A stretch of 31,877 bases of DNA from Priapulus caudatus (GCF_000485595.1 NW_014577201.1:408847-440723); one strand, 5' to 3'. Positions 11,842 through 22,870 are shown, counted from the first letter of the stretch. Program-made: numbers and translations. The notes: generated by a model not told the origin, from the sequence alone.

Positions 11842-12894
11842 AATATTCCCCCCCCTTCCTTCGAACGGTTAGAGGTTGATAGCACGCAACGTCGGGCACG
11901 CGATTTCATTTTCGTCGTAATACTGCCGCTTATTTTCCCGCGTTGGAGTCTGCCAGAAGCCCTTATATTTCTCGCTGAGCAATTTTAGCGTCACTCTTAA
12001 TGTCTGTTTATATAGCGATTTCAAGCTTCAATTTCACATGTTTTAAAATGTCTTTACCTAATAAAATGGCTGTTGTTACCACACTGCATCGGGAATATAT
12101 CTAGGGTAACGACGTGAATATCTTCATACGATAAGCTGGATTGATTAAATTTAAAAGGCCACTAATCGTATTTTAGTAATATATTAATGTGATAGTTGGT
12201 AAAAGCGTGACCTGTTGGGGTGCCCGTAGTAAATCACCGGCGGAACATGAAATGGCTTTTCCCCGGTAATGTGATACCAGCGCACAGCAATATAGTACAA
12301 TTTATGACACCGATAGTGATTGTCTCTCTGCCTCACATAAAGGCAGGCGAAATGAACGACATAAGTAAAGATACCCGAGTTGCTCGTAAAATATGATTTA
12401 CTAGCTTAGAAACTTCTACTTAGAAAGGTTTCTCATTAAAATGTGCGTAAATATATATTTATGTTACACGTCACACACAAAGTGGCAACCCACATCGTTA
12501 ACGTTCATACATTTGAAGTACGCAAGCAGCAATGGTACATCGGCGCCACAAAAATCTGAACCGTATTTTACTGCTTTAAGAAACCTCAATGAACTATTTT
12601 AGATCGTTAATTTTTAGGCTGCGCCAGCATGAATTTCGTCTTCCTGGCCTGCTTCACACGGAGCGGCTAGCGTCTCATGCGCAACACCTGTCCTGTAGCT
12701 GTTGGTCTCGCTCCTGCATGGTGAAGCCTATCATCCGATTCAGCCATCGTTTTAAGATAGTTGCTCTAGTGCTTTTAACTATAGTAACACGGGCCTCGAG
12801 TGCCCATATCGGGCTGCTTCGGGACTTTCGATTTATTTAAGTGGAGCACATGCCCTGAGCGCATCATGCTAGGCGCGCCGCATGCAGGAAGTGG

Positions 12895-13650
12895 TTATTG
12901 GTGTTGAGACAAGAATGGAGTGATGGTGGGGATGTGAGAATCATAGAAGAAATCTGTACATAGGATCAATAACTACAGTAAGAACTGCGTTTGGAGACAC
13001 AACCAGTATTCGATGTGAAGGTAGGCTGACAAGGGTCAGACTTATCCCCTCTGTTTCATTCTGCTGATGATATGTGCTGGAGCGCGGAGTTGAGAGAAAC
13101 TGGTGAGATGGGAGCTGTTATTTGGCGGATGATCTTGCATAATGGCCGAAACTGAAGAAGAGCTACAGGAGAGAGTGCTGCAGTGCAGGGAAGGTTACAG
13201 GGAGGCAGGCGGCTGAAAAGTAAATCAGAGGTGATGATAAGCAGTAGAAGGGAGGGGAGTGAACGCGATACAGTCGACAGTGGCCGAGGTTAGAGATGAG
13301 GCAGATGAACAAATTCAAGTACTTGGGAGCGAACAATAGCGGCAGGCAGGGAGATGCGAAGTTGAAATCGCGGATAGAAATAGAGGCAGCATGGACACAC
13401 TTGGAGAGAGGTTTCAGGAGTGGTGTGCGACCAAGGTTGCCAGAAACTTAGTAAAAATCTATGGGACAGTTCGTGAGACCCGCTAACGTATGGAGGGCAG
13501 CCTGGGCCATACGAAGAAGGAGTAAATGAGGTTGCAGAGAACGGAGAGACGGATTTGCGTTGGATACTGGGGGAGTTCATTGAGAGAAAGAAGAACAAAT
13601 GAGGCTGGAGGTACGACGAATAGCTGGAGTAAGAAACGTAAGGAAGTTTG
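12895..13650 (+). pseudogene. LINE reverse transcriptase fragment, frameshifted (unit 2)
   Basis: Same sequence as the reverse transcriptase at 17650-18420, but broken by many single-base gains and losses. An example is an extra G in the catalytic region (TTATTTGGCGGATGATCTTG near 13120, versus an in-frame LFADDLA in unit 3). Recognisable nucleotide landmarks run through the palm region and the C-terminal AAWTTWREVSG-like part (about 13385). It ends at the X-Z junction near 13690, so the distal C terminus is missing. It cannot encode an enzyme as written; whether the frameshifts are biological or consensus errors cannot be decided here. Confidence 0.8.
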
Positions 13651-13773
13651 TAATTGCAAAGAATGAGATGGTATGGGCATCGTGGTTAGGGAAACGCGTC
13701 CTCCGCTATTTAGCGGACAACTCGGGAGTTAGCGAAAGAGATAGCGGAGAATATAGCGAACGGAGCTTTGTGA

Positions 13774-14766
13774 AACGCGCCCCAGCCTCGGCAAGCGGCC
13801 GCCGCGCGGCGGACACGTAATGATGGTACGTACGCACAAGCTCAGACACAAACTTCCGATGACGCGCACGACACTGCTCGTCCGTATTCGCCGATCTCCG
13901 CGTGTGCATCGGTCTTTCAGGATGCTGCACACGACCACTACACACCTCAGGTCGCTGCTGCTGCTAGTGCTCTGCCATTCCCGCCACATACTGTCGGGTG
14001 TCCGCCTTCTACGGGCGCGATCCCACCCCAAGAGCTCGGGCTCCCCTACGTAGAGCCTACAACCCTGGCGGCACTCGCCAATCTCGACCGGTTCGTGGAC
14101 CTACCGGATCTGCATCCCGATCACCTCCGTCCTGGTACAAGCCCAGTGGCACGCACAGAGGTGCTCGTCGATCCCGCAAAACCCGGGGTGGCGACACTCG
14201 TAACAACGGCTCGCACCCAGACATTCGCCTCGTTCGATGAATGGGCTGAATGCTTTGCTGTGTTTGCAACCTATCGGGCTTACTACTTCCCTCACCTCGC
14301 TATTCCCATGCTCATGTACATGCGCGACATCGCTCAGCGGGCCCAGTCGTACAGGGCGGAAGCCTGGACCGGGTACGACAAGGCGTTCCGGCTGCAAGCA
14401 TCGCGCTATCCGAATACGTGGAGGTGGGAGCAACCTAATGCCGCGCTTGACTACGAGCACTGTCAACGCCGGCCTTACCTACTCGCGCCCACGTGTGCAG
14501 AGTGCGGCAGTCGTAGTCACGCGGCGTCAGTGTGCCCGAAGGCTATGCCTCGCTTCCCGCAACCTACCACCGCGACGAGGGCAGTCCCGCAAAGTGCCGA
14601 AGTGTGTCGCAGGTACAATCAAGGCGTGTGCCCCACCCCCTGCCGTGCCGGCAAGATGCACAGATGCCTCGCGTGCCATCAGGTCGATCACCACGCGTCG
14701 AGGTGTCCGAAGGGGTTAGACAATGTTCGACAGGTGCCCAAGAATAATTTTCGAGTCTACCACTGA
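13774..14766 (+). CDS. DIRS-like retrotransposon Gag-type protein, N-terminal start unresolved
   Basis: The frame is open for 330 codons from the stop at 13771-13773 to the stop at 14764-14766. No ATG occurs in the first two thirds; a GTG at 14095 is the first plausible alternative start, so the true start may lie in a missing upstream exon or segment. The N-terminal third is Ala/Pro/Gln/Thr-rich and disordered-looking. A globular core follows (FASFDEWAECF, then AEAWTGYDKAFR, then WRWEQ). The C terminus has three zinc-binding motifs: a CX2CX4HX4C knuckle at 14494-14535, a CX7CX3CX5H finger starting at 14605, and a second CX2CX4HX4C knuckle at 14665-14706 ending in CPKG. A core of this type followed by CRxxNxGxC and CCHC fingers is characteristic of Gag-like first ORFs of DIRS-type tyrosine-recombinase retrotransposons, where the protein would bind element RNA. 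That family call is from memory of the pattern. The frame is continued in +1 by the ORF at 14723. Confidence 0.75.
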   Translation, partial: NAPQPRQAAAARRTRNDGTYAQAQTQTSDDAHDTARPYSPISACASVFQDAAHDHYTPQVAAAASALPFPPHTVGCPPSTGAIPPQELGLPYVEPTTLAALANLDRFVDLPDLHPDHLRPGTSPVARTEVLVDPAKPGVATLVTTARTQTFASFDEWAECFAVFATYRAYYFPHLAIPMLMYMRDIAQRAQSYRAEAWTGYDKAFRLQASRYPNTWRWEQPNAALDYEHCQRRPYLLAPTCAECGSRSHAASVCPKAMPRFPQPTTATRAVPQSAEVCRRYNQGVCPTPCRAGKMHRCLACHQVDHHASRCPKGLDNVRQVPKNNFRVYH

Positions 14767-15121
14767 GTTACCCGAACTTCTTCATGTGGCAGCGCTAGCT
14801 TCGTTGCATCCCTCCACTCCCGTGGACATTTCAAAACTCGAGGGGTGCTTGAAACAACATCCTGACAGAGTTTTCGTCGAACACTTGGTCCACGATTTGA
14901 AAACGGGCTGTGACATCGGCTTCACAGGACACGACCACTACCGATTTACTAGCAACGCGAGAACGGCTGCAGACCATGCCGAGATCGTCGATCAGGCGAT
15001 CGCTAAGGCCGTGCAGCTCGGTCACACGATAGGCCCGTTTTCAGTACCCCCATTCGCGAACTTTGTTTGTAACGCTATCCGCACTACTTGCATTGCTATT
15101 TCGTTTGCGCAACACAACTAA
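14723..15121 (+). pseudogene. DIRS-like second ORF, truncated before the reverse transcriptase core
   Basis: An open frame of 132 codons overlapping the end of the Gag frame in the +1 frame. It contains HPDRVFVEHLVHDLKTGCDI, GFTGHDHYRF, and GHTIGPFSVPPFANFVCN. This matches the conserved stretch just upstream of the reverse transcriptase domain in DIRS/Ngaro-type elements, which normally continues into a motif about a proline- and lysine-rich start of the polymerase palm. Here the homology stops at about 15090 and the frame ends at AQHN. No palm motifs, RNase H or tyrosine recombinase follow before the TG run at 15421. This copy is therefore a truncated fragment and not a working element. The same truncation point is visible in unit 3 (about 22330), so it predates the duplication. 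Confidence 0.7.
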
Positions 15122-15416
15122 ATTAGAAAACTTTCTAAATTATTCGTGCGTGCGCACGCTGGCGGTCCGACCGCGCACGTCCAATTCGCATTACACATAT
15201 CTACACGCGTTTGTGCGGCTCTGCTGCTGCATATATAAGTGCTCTGAGCGTACGGGGCTCATCTCGCATGCAGATCTAGAGATAAATACGCACGCTAACG
15301 GCTCGCGATGCGATGCTGTGCATGCAAGGATCGTAGCTAATTACGAATTAATAACGATGCTGGAGATTCCGCATAGCAAGCATAACAATCGGGTGGGTTT
15401 GCTCTACTGTTACATG

Positions 15417-15555
15417 CGCGCGTGTGTGTGTGTGTGTGTGTGTGGGTGTGTGTGTGTGTGTGTTGCGCGTGCGTGGGTACGTGCGCGCGTACGTGCGTGT
15501 ACGAGTGCGTGCGTACAGGTGTGTATGTGCATGGGCGTGCGTTCGAGTGTGTACG
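15417..15555. repeat. (TG)n and GTGCG-rich tract in Z
   Basis: A TG run at 15421-15463 followed by irregular GTGCGTGCGT steps to about 15555. The counterpart in unit 3 is at 22695-22870. The open frame crossing it is an artefact. Confidence 0.9.
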
Positions 15556-16078
15556 CGTACTATTTATGGATAGATAACATTATTTTTTTGGAATTCTACC
15601 CAAGGTGAACGAAAAATGTGTGTGCATTTGAAAGATCCTTGCATTCTCTCCCTTCCCTACACTTTCCCTCTATCTCTTTCTAGTCTCGCTCTTTCGCCTT
15701 CACACTGACACACATACACACACGGCGAGTGTGATATGCGTATACATAGAGCATTTAGGGTGCTACTAATAGCAATCGATACTCAAACAGACAGAAAGAC
15801 AGTCACACTCTCTTTCTCTCTCTCTTTCGCCCTCTTTCTTTCGCCCTCTTCTCTCACGTACCCTGCCTCTCTTATTTTCTCTTATAGACGGCATTTTTAG
15901 ATAATTCCATCGAATTTTTGTGCCTGGTTCTGTAGCCTAAAACCTAAGAGACTATGAAGGCAAGCCCACATCAGTTAAAATTCTTTCCTATCCACGTCGT
16001 TCGACACGCGAGCACAAATATTTGAGCGCAAATGAAATCAAAATAATCGTGCGCTCACGAAAGTGCGATAAAGGTTAA

Positions 16079-16681
16079 GCCTAGCGCAGACTTGCGACTT
16101 TTGGTCGCGCGTCGTTGCGACCTGCAATCGCATGCGATCGGTCGCACGCCTCTCCGCGAGTGTGCACATGCAAGCGGCTGGCTACCATTTGGCGAAAAAT
16201 TACGTCAAATAAAATGACTTTCTGGCGCAGTATTTACCCGTCATTTCCAGTCGGATCGCGACATCTTTATATGCTGCATGTTTCTTAGTGCGATCGCTGT
16301 ATTCCGGCAGTGTAACATCAAACAAAACCGGCCTCTCCATCCACATATCTAGCAAAATGCTTTCTTTCTCATCACTTCAGCTTGTTGATGTGAGCGTAGC
16401 CATATTGAAATAGCACGTGATGAGATGGTCGGACGAGAATTTCTCATCGTTGCAAGTCGCTGTCTACCCGCACACATGCGATTTCGAAGCGATTTCGGAG
16501 CGACGAGTTGCTGAAAATCAAACTGAAAATCAACTGAAAATGTTTGATTTCTTGCGATTCGTCGCAAGCTACCAGAATCGCAGTTGCACGTACACGCAGA
16601 CCTAGCGATTTCTCATGCGACTCGGCTGCGATTCTAGAATCTAGCCGAGTCGCATGAAAAAGTCGCAAGTCTGCGCTAGGC
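16079..16681. mobile_element. 0.6-kb inverted-repeat element with internal hairpin (copy 2)
   Basis: Starts GCCTAGCGCAGACTTGCGAC at 16079 and ends with the inverted copy GTCGCAAGTCTGCGCTAGGC at 16681, a terminal inverted repeat of about 24 bp. Just inside the right end is a near-perfect hairpin at 16613-16657, with arms TCATGCGACTCGGCT and AGCCGAGTCGCATGA around a loop that is itself a palindrome (GATTCTAGAATC). The phrase GCGATTTC recurs in the interior. There is no transposase reading frame. I expected a target-site duplication but could not identify one. This fits a non-autonomous DNA transposon of unrecognised family. Confidence 0.65.
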
Positions 16682-17649
16682 TTTAGTGTTTCAATATTCA
16701 CGCTTCCTTCAACGGTTAGGTTGATAGCACGCAACGTCGGCACGCGATTTCTTTCGTCGTAATACTGGCTTTTTCCCGCGTTGAGTCTGCAAAGCCCTTA
16801 TATTTCTCTCGAGCAATTTTAGCGTCACCTCTAATGTCTGTCTATATAGGATTTTCAAGCTTCAATTCACATGTTTAAAATGTCTTTACCTAATAAAATG
16901 GTGTTGTTACCACACTGCTCCGGGAATATATCTAGGTAACGACGTAATCTTCATACGTAAAGCTGGATGATTAAATTTCAAAGGCACTAATCTATTTTAG
17001 ATAATATTAATGTGATCGTGGTAAAAAGCGGACCTGTGGGGTGCGTAGTAAATCACACGGGAACAATGAAATGGCTTTCCGTAATTATACCACGCAGCAA
17101 TTAAGTAACAATTATGACACCAGATAGTGTTGCTCCTGCTCACATAAGCAGCGAAATGTAACGACATAATAAAGATACACGAGTTGCTCTGAAATAGTGA
17201 ATACTAGTAGAAACTTCTACTTTAGAAAGGTTCTCATTAAAATGTCGTAAATATATATTTATGTTAACGTCACACACAAAGGCAACCACTCGGTTAACGT
17301 TCATACATTTTGAAGTACGCAAGCATCAATGTACAATCGGCAACAAAAATCTTGAACCGTATTTTACTCTCTAAGTAAACCTCAATTAACTATTTAGATA
17401 GTTAATTTTTAGGCTGACCGCCAATGAATCGTCTTCTGGCTGTTCACACGAGGCTAGCGTCATGCCGCACACACCTTCCTGTAGCTGTTGTCTCGCATCC
17501 TGCATGGTGAAGCTATCATCGATTCAGCCATCGTTTTAAGATAATTACCTCATAGGCTTTTAACTATAGTAACACGGCTCGAGTGCCCATATCGGGTGCT
17601 TCGGACTTTTCGATTAATTTAAGTGAGCACATGCCTGAGCGCATCATGT

Positions 17650-18560
17650 AGCGCGCGCATGAGGAAAGTGGTATATTGGTGTTTGAGAAAGAAGGGAGTG
17701 ATGGTGTGGATAGTGAGAATCATAGAAGAAATGTACATAGGATCAATAACTACAGTAAGAACTGCGTTTGGAGACACAACAGTATTCGATGTGAAGGTGG
17801 GTCTGCACCAAGGGTCAGCACTTAGCCCCTTTCTGTTCATTCTGGTGATTAATGTGCTGAGCGCGGAGCTGAGAGAAACTGGTGGATGGGAGCTGTTATT
17901 TGCGGATGATCTTGCAATAATGGCCGAAACTGAAGAAGAGCTACAGGAGAGAGTGCTGCAGTGGCAGGAAAGGTTACAGGGAGGAGGGCTGAAAGTAAAT
18001 CAGAGGTGATGATAAGCAGTAAGAAGGGAGGTGAACGGATACAGTCGACAGTGCCGGAGTAGAGATGAGGCAGATGAACAAATTCAAGTACTTGGGAGCG
18101 ACAATAGCGGAGGCAGGAGGATGCGAAGTTGAAATCGCGGATAGAATAAGGGCAGCATGGACAACATGGAGAGAGGTTTCAGGAGTGGTGTGCGACCCAA
18201 GGTTGCCCAGAAAACTTAAAGTAAAAATCTATGGGACAGTCGTGAGACCCGTCTTAACGTATGGAGCGGAAACCTGGGCCATACGAAGAAAGGAGTAAAT
18301 GAGGTTGCAGAGAACGGAGACGAGGATTTGCGTTGGATACTGGGAGTTTCATTGAGAGAAAGAAGAACAAATGAGGCCTGGAGGTACGACGAATAGCTGG
18401 AGTAAGAAACGTAAGGAAGTTGTAATGCAAAGAATGAGGCATGGTGGTTAAGGAGAAGCAGATGAGGAGCAACGAAGTAGAGCATGGCAGAGCGGTAGAA
18501 GAAGAAGGACGAGGGACGGCAGAGAATTAGATGAAGGGGGGGTGGAGGCGAGATGGATAG
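17650..18560 (+). pseudogene. LINE (RTE-like) reverse transcriptase, 5'-truncated, palm intact
   Basis: An open frame to 18009 reads through the palm of a non-LTR reverse transcriptase. It contains VKVGLHQGSALSPFLF (fingers/palm motif), WELLFADDLAIMAETEEELQ with the catalytic FADD at 17899-17910, and GGGLKVN. A frameshift at about 18005 is followed by the next conserved part at 18065-18298, with FKYLGATIAEAGG, IRAAWTTWREVSGVVCD, LPRKLKVKIYGTVVRPVLTY and GAETWA. This is the order seen in RTE-like LINEs. Remnants of the C-terminal tail continue to about 18560. The fragment lacks an endonuclease domain and the N-terminal fingers, so it is 5'-truncated, as is common for LINEs. The clade is an inference from motif resemblance. 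An active element would nick DNA and reverse-transcribe its RNA in the nucleus; this one cannot as written. Confidence 0.82.
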
Positions 18561-18701
18561 TAGGTTGGGAGTAAGCGGAGGAAGATCGCCGAAATTTCGA
18601 GTAAGGTGGATAGAATCATCAACAGGGAGGTTAGTCGCTACTGACGTCTCAGCGTGGATGCATTTCTGCAAGAGACTACGGACAAAGAAGAAGCAAGAAG
18701 G

Positions 18702-18742
18702 AAGGAAGAAGGAGAGAAGGAAGAAGAAGAAGAAGAAGAAAT
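18702..18742 (+). repeat. (AAG)n tract
   Basis: A GAA/AAG run after the reverse transcriptase tail in unit 3, equivalent to 8223-8276. It is shorter here, as expected for a slippage-prone tract or for consensus error. Confidence 0.8.
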
Positions 18743-19563
18743 GTATGTAGCGCAATCATTCAGCCAACGATGGAGTCAACAACCGTACGTGTTCGTACAT
18801 TCATGTAATTCACCACGTCGATGCGCGCTTGCCTCTTTATTTCCTTACGTAAGACGGACATCTCCAAGGGCATCGAAACTGCAGAATACATGACGGTAAT
18901 CAAGTGGCTTTTGCCTGACTCCGGACATTAGTTTACGATTTTTTTTAGTGAATACGTGATCATCGAGCGAAACCTGTGCCCCGACAGGGCGGTTTGTCCG
19001 GTGGGTTTCAACAACTGGCTACAATGAATTGTACGATTCTAGCGTTTCTACGTTTATGACGTTTACGATGGTTGAATTATATCGCGCATTCCATGTAACA
19101 ACTGCGCTTCAGACACACGACGCGCGCAACACACACACAGAAGCGCATACAGGACAGCATTTGCGCCCGCACGCGTAACGCGCGACGAACACACGGCCTA
19201 CGCACCACGGCAGGCTCGCACATCGGGGGAACGACCGCCGCACATCCCCCCCTCATCATATACTATATATATATTTACTAGGGAAGAGATATTGGATGAA
19301 GAGAGGTGTTCAATGGAATATCCGAACGAACAAATCACGTGAAAAAAAACACAGCGTGCACGCGCTATATTATTATAATAATAAGAACCCCCGCTGAACC
19401 GCATATTGTACGCGTTCGAGCAGTTTTCCTCCACGAAAACACTGATCAGAAGAAGAACGGAGAAAAGAAGAATTTAACAGTCACGCTTCGGAGGCTCATG
19501 TACGATGAGGCGGTTGTGCCACTAAAATAAAATTACTACTTGCCTTACCAGAATGAGATTGTA

Positions 19564-19721
19564 GGTGGATCAATGTTATCAGGGGTTAATAATGACAAAT
19601 TTGTCATTATTATAATGATTCATTATGATGATATTGATGATCATCGTTATGATTATTCATAATGATGACATTGTTCATAATGACAAATTTGTCATTATTA
19701 ACCTCTGATGTTATGATATCC
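19564..19721. mobile_element. Short palindromic inverted-repeat element (copy 2)
   Basis: Same element as 9106-9262. The 18-bp palindrome AATGACAAATTTGTCATT occurs at 19591-19608 and 19679-19696, and the outer arms read GGGGTTAATA on the left and TATTAACCTC on the right. It lies at the same place within Y, so it was inserted before the macrorepeat was duplicated. Confidence 0.7.
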
Positions 19722-20030
19722 ATCGTACTGACCGTCAGGGGGAAGTACCGTGATACAGGATAGAGATACAGGATAAGTGAACATACCAGGTGATTATACA
19801 TCGATTCGTGCGCTGGAAGTCTCAGCAATGGCGTGCTATGGCTTTTAACAGGAAAGCTGGCGTTCAATATACGATCAAGAGTCTTGTTGTATGCAAAGGG
19901 TGCGGCTGGCGGTGAGCGTATTTATGTATATGTGTGTGCGTGCGTGCGTTACGCTGCGTGCGTGCGTGCGCGCGTGCGCGGTGCGTGCGTGCGTGCGTGC
20001 GTTTGTGTGCTGAACGACGGCATCATGTTG

Positions 20031-20118
20031 CGTGTGTGTGTCGTGTGTGTGTGTGTGTTGTGTGTGTGTGTGTGTGTGTGTGTGTCGTGTGTGTGTGTGT
20101 TTGTGTGTGTGTGTGATG
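20031..20118. repeat. (TG)n tract in Y of unit 3
   Basis: TG run with single-base interruptions, preceded by CGTGCGTGCGTG steps from about 19936. It matches 9560-9680. Not coding. Confidence 0.92.
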
Positions 20119-20734
20119 CGAACGTTTGCTTGTGGCTGTCCGTGCGGTGCCGCGTGTATCCGTTCCAATTGCTTGTCGAGTGTCGTGTCGTATTCCTTGC
20201 GTTGTGGCGTCTACGCTGATCAACCGGCCGCATTATTTCACGCTAGGACGTGTCTGGCGAGCAACAGTCGGGCTGGCCACTGAGTGTACGCGTTATGTAA
20301 CACCCGGCCCGCTAGCGCGCGCACACTGGCCAAGGCCGAGAAATCCGCAAGTTTGCTAATGGCAACAGTAATAGGCTTTGATAGGTGTTCGCGGCGCAAA
20401 TTGGAGTTACCTTGTAAATAAATGTTAACTGGACTTGCTTTTTTTACTGACGGCTGGTGGCGGAGCGCTTAAAGGATAATATAGTAGTAATCGTAGTGTT
20501 TATTTGTATATGGCTTATAGTGTCAGCGACTCAAGAACGCTTCTAATCGTTACGAACACAAGGCTCGACAATCCAAGGCGATCACGAAGTTCTTTTTCCC
20601 AATAGACACGCACGATAAACTAGCCAAGACTATTTTTATTACAAAAGACTCTGTATTATCATGTAAGTTAGTTGCGGAATTTTGGTTTATTTAATGGTTT
20701 TATATACAGGCATATGACATCGCTTGGTCCATAA

Positions 20735-20930
20735 TTTAGCGGGACGTGGCAGGAGCCCCGCTAGAAGTTGTCCGCCTAAAAGTGCCGGTAAAAAAGCGAG
20801 CTGACCTTACTTACGAACGGAGGTTATGTGAATCGCGTCATCTCGCTCCATTTAGGGGGGAAATCTCAGGAGTTACCGAAAGAAGATAGCGTGAGGAAAT
20901 TAAGCCGAAACGGAGCTTTGTGAAACCGCC
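20735..20930. repeat. Y-Z boundary with inverted GCGGACAAC motifs
   Basis: Y ends with a GTTGTCCGC phrase (about 20769) and Z begins with GCTCCATTTAGG...GGAG phrases. In the cleaner copies the two sides are exact inverted 12-mers: GTTGTCCGCTAA near 10307 at the end of Y and TTAGCGGACAAC near 13711 at the start of Z. Repeated TTAGCG, GCGGAG and CGGAGCTTTGTGAAAC words surround them. This could be the terminal inverted region of the DIRS-like element or of another inserted element. The unit 3 copy is degraded. Confidence 0.45.
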
Positions 20931-20949
20931 CCAAGCCTCGGCAAGCGCG

Positions 20950-22390
20950 CGCGCGCGGCGCGCACACTAATGATGGTACGTACCGCAAGCCAGATCAGAC
21001 AGAACTTCGATGGACGCGCACGAACACTGCTCGTCCGTATTCGCCGATCTCCTCTCGCTGCGCGCTTCATCGGTCTTTCAGGATGCTGCACCCGACATAC
21101 TCACCTCAGGTGCGCTGCTGCGCTAGTGCTCTGCCTTCCCGGCCACATACTGTCGGTGTCTCGCCTTCTAAGCGGGCGCGATCCCACCCAAGAGGCTCGG
21201 CTCCTCTACGTAGAGCCTTACAACCCGAGTGGCGGCACCTCGCCAATCTCGACGTTCGTGACTATACCGGGATCTGCATCCCGATCACCTGCCCGTACTG
21301 TGTAACAGCCCAGTGGCCACGCCCAGGTCTCGTCGATTCTCGCGCAAAACGCCGGGGTGGCGACACTCGTTACAACGTATTCAAACGGCTCGGCGTACCC
21401 AGACATTCGCGCGACCTCGTTCGATGAATGGGCTGCAATGCTTTGCTGGTTTTGCAACGCTATCGGGCTTACTACTTCCGGCTGACTACGCTCTCCTGCT
21501 ATTCCATGCTCTGTACATGCGCGACAACAGTCGCTTCAGCTGGCCCGTCGACGAGGGCGAAGCCTGGACCGGGGTAACGAACAAGGCGTTCGGCTGCAGC
21601 ATCGCGTCTAATATCGCAAATAGGTGGAGTGTGGAGCATACCTAATGCCGCGCTTTGCTTACGAGATGTCAACCCGGTTTACACTCTACTTGCGCCGCGA
21701 CGTGTGGCAGAGTGCGGCAGTCGTATCCACGGGTCACCGTGTACCGCGCGGGTCAGGCCGAGGAACTACTGATGCTCGGCTTACGCGCAACCTACCACCG
21801 CGACCGAGGCGTCCCGGCAAGAGTTGCCGAATGTGGTCGCAGGTAGCAATCAAGCGTGTGCCCCAATCCCCTGCCGTGGCCGCAAGATGCACAGATGCCT
21901 GGTGCCCATCAAGGTCGATCACCACTGCGTCGAGGTGTCCGAAGGGGTTAGAAAAACATGTTTCGACGGTGCAAGAATAATTTGCGAGTCTCACCACTGA
22001 GTTAACCCGACTTCTTCATGTGTGCAAGCGCGCTAAGCTTCGTTGCAATCCCTCCACTCGGCCCGTGGAGCATTTCAAAACTGCGAGGGGTGCTTGAAAG
22101 CAACTCCTGACAGAGTTTTGTCGAAACCACTCTGGTTCCACGATTGAAAACGGGCTGTGACAGCTCGGCTTCACAGGACACGTACCACTACTGATTTAAC
22201 TACAAGCGAGAACGGCTGCACCATGCCGAGATGGTACGATCAGGCGATCTAAGGCGTGCAGCTCGGTCCACACGCATAGGCCCGTTTTCAGTAGCCCATT
22301 CCAGAACTATTGTTTGTAACGCTATCCGCACTCTTGCATTGCTAATTTACGTCCGTTGCGCAACCACTCAAATTAGAAAACTTTCTAAAT
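20950..22390 (+). pseudogene. DIRS-like Gag and ORF2 fragment, heavily frameshifted (unit 3)
   Basis: Second copy of 13774-15121. Pieces of the same protein appear in different frames: EAWTGV.NKAFGCS near 21560, knuckle remnants near 21700-21760 and 21890-21950, and the ORF2 HTH-to-GPF region at about 22080-22330. Frames change every 50 to 150 bases through single-base gains and losses, so no product is possible as written. Since the unit 2 copy is open over 330 codons, comparing the two shows where the extra or missing bases lie. Confidence 0.75.
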
Positions 22391-22694
22391 TACTTCGTGA
22401 CGTGCGCCGCTGGCAGGTCCGACCGCGCACGGGGTTAGGGCGCCAATTCGCATTAGCATCATATCTCACGCGTTTGTTGCGGCTCTGCTGCCTGCATATT
22501 TATAAGTGCTCTGAGCCGTACGGGTCATCTTCGGCATGCAGATCTAGAGATAAAACGGCACCTAACGTGCTCGCGATGCGATGCTCGTGCTGCAGGATGG
22601 TAGCTACATTAGCGCAATATAACGATGCTGGGAGATTTCCGCGCTAGCAAAGCATAACACATCGGGTGGGATTTGCTCTAACTCGTTCATGCGC

Positions 22695-22741
22695 GCGCGT
22701 TGTCGTGTGTGTGTGTGTTGTGTGTGTGTGTGTGTGTGTGT

Positions 22742-22774
<33 letters not shown>

Positions 22775-22870
22775 GCGTGTGCGTGGGGTAACGTGCGCAG
22801 CATACGTGGCGCTGTAGCGAGTGGCTGCGTACAGGATGTGTATGTGCAGGCGTGGTCGCGTGTGTACCGT
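22695..22870. repeat. (TG)n tract in Z of unit 3
   Basis: TG run with a few phase breaks at 22702-22773, then GTGCG-type steps. It is equivalent to 15417-15555 and longer than that copy. Confidence 0.9.

Larger units (their letters stand above)
10796..15700 (+). repeat. Macrorepeat unit 2 (X then Z, Y missing)
   Basis: X (10796-about 13690) matches 15701-about 18450, and Z (about 13694-15700) matches about 20840-23014. The X-Z junction lies near 13690, inside the reverse transcriptase frame: unit 3 goes on into Y there, whereas this copy jumps straight into the CCTCCGCTATTTAGCGG phrase that starts Z. The unit's end at 15700 abuts the start of unit 3 with no spacer, so the two are directly in tandem. 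About 1.7 kb of X upstream of the reverse transcriptase fragment (10870-12890) has no open frame that I can assign. Confidence 0.88.

Noticed and set aside
16349-16743. Overlapping frames within the 0.6-kb inverted-repeat element of X as a transposase
   Set aside because: None exceeds 100 codons, none is shared in frame with the other copy at 11198-11841, and no transposase motif is visible.
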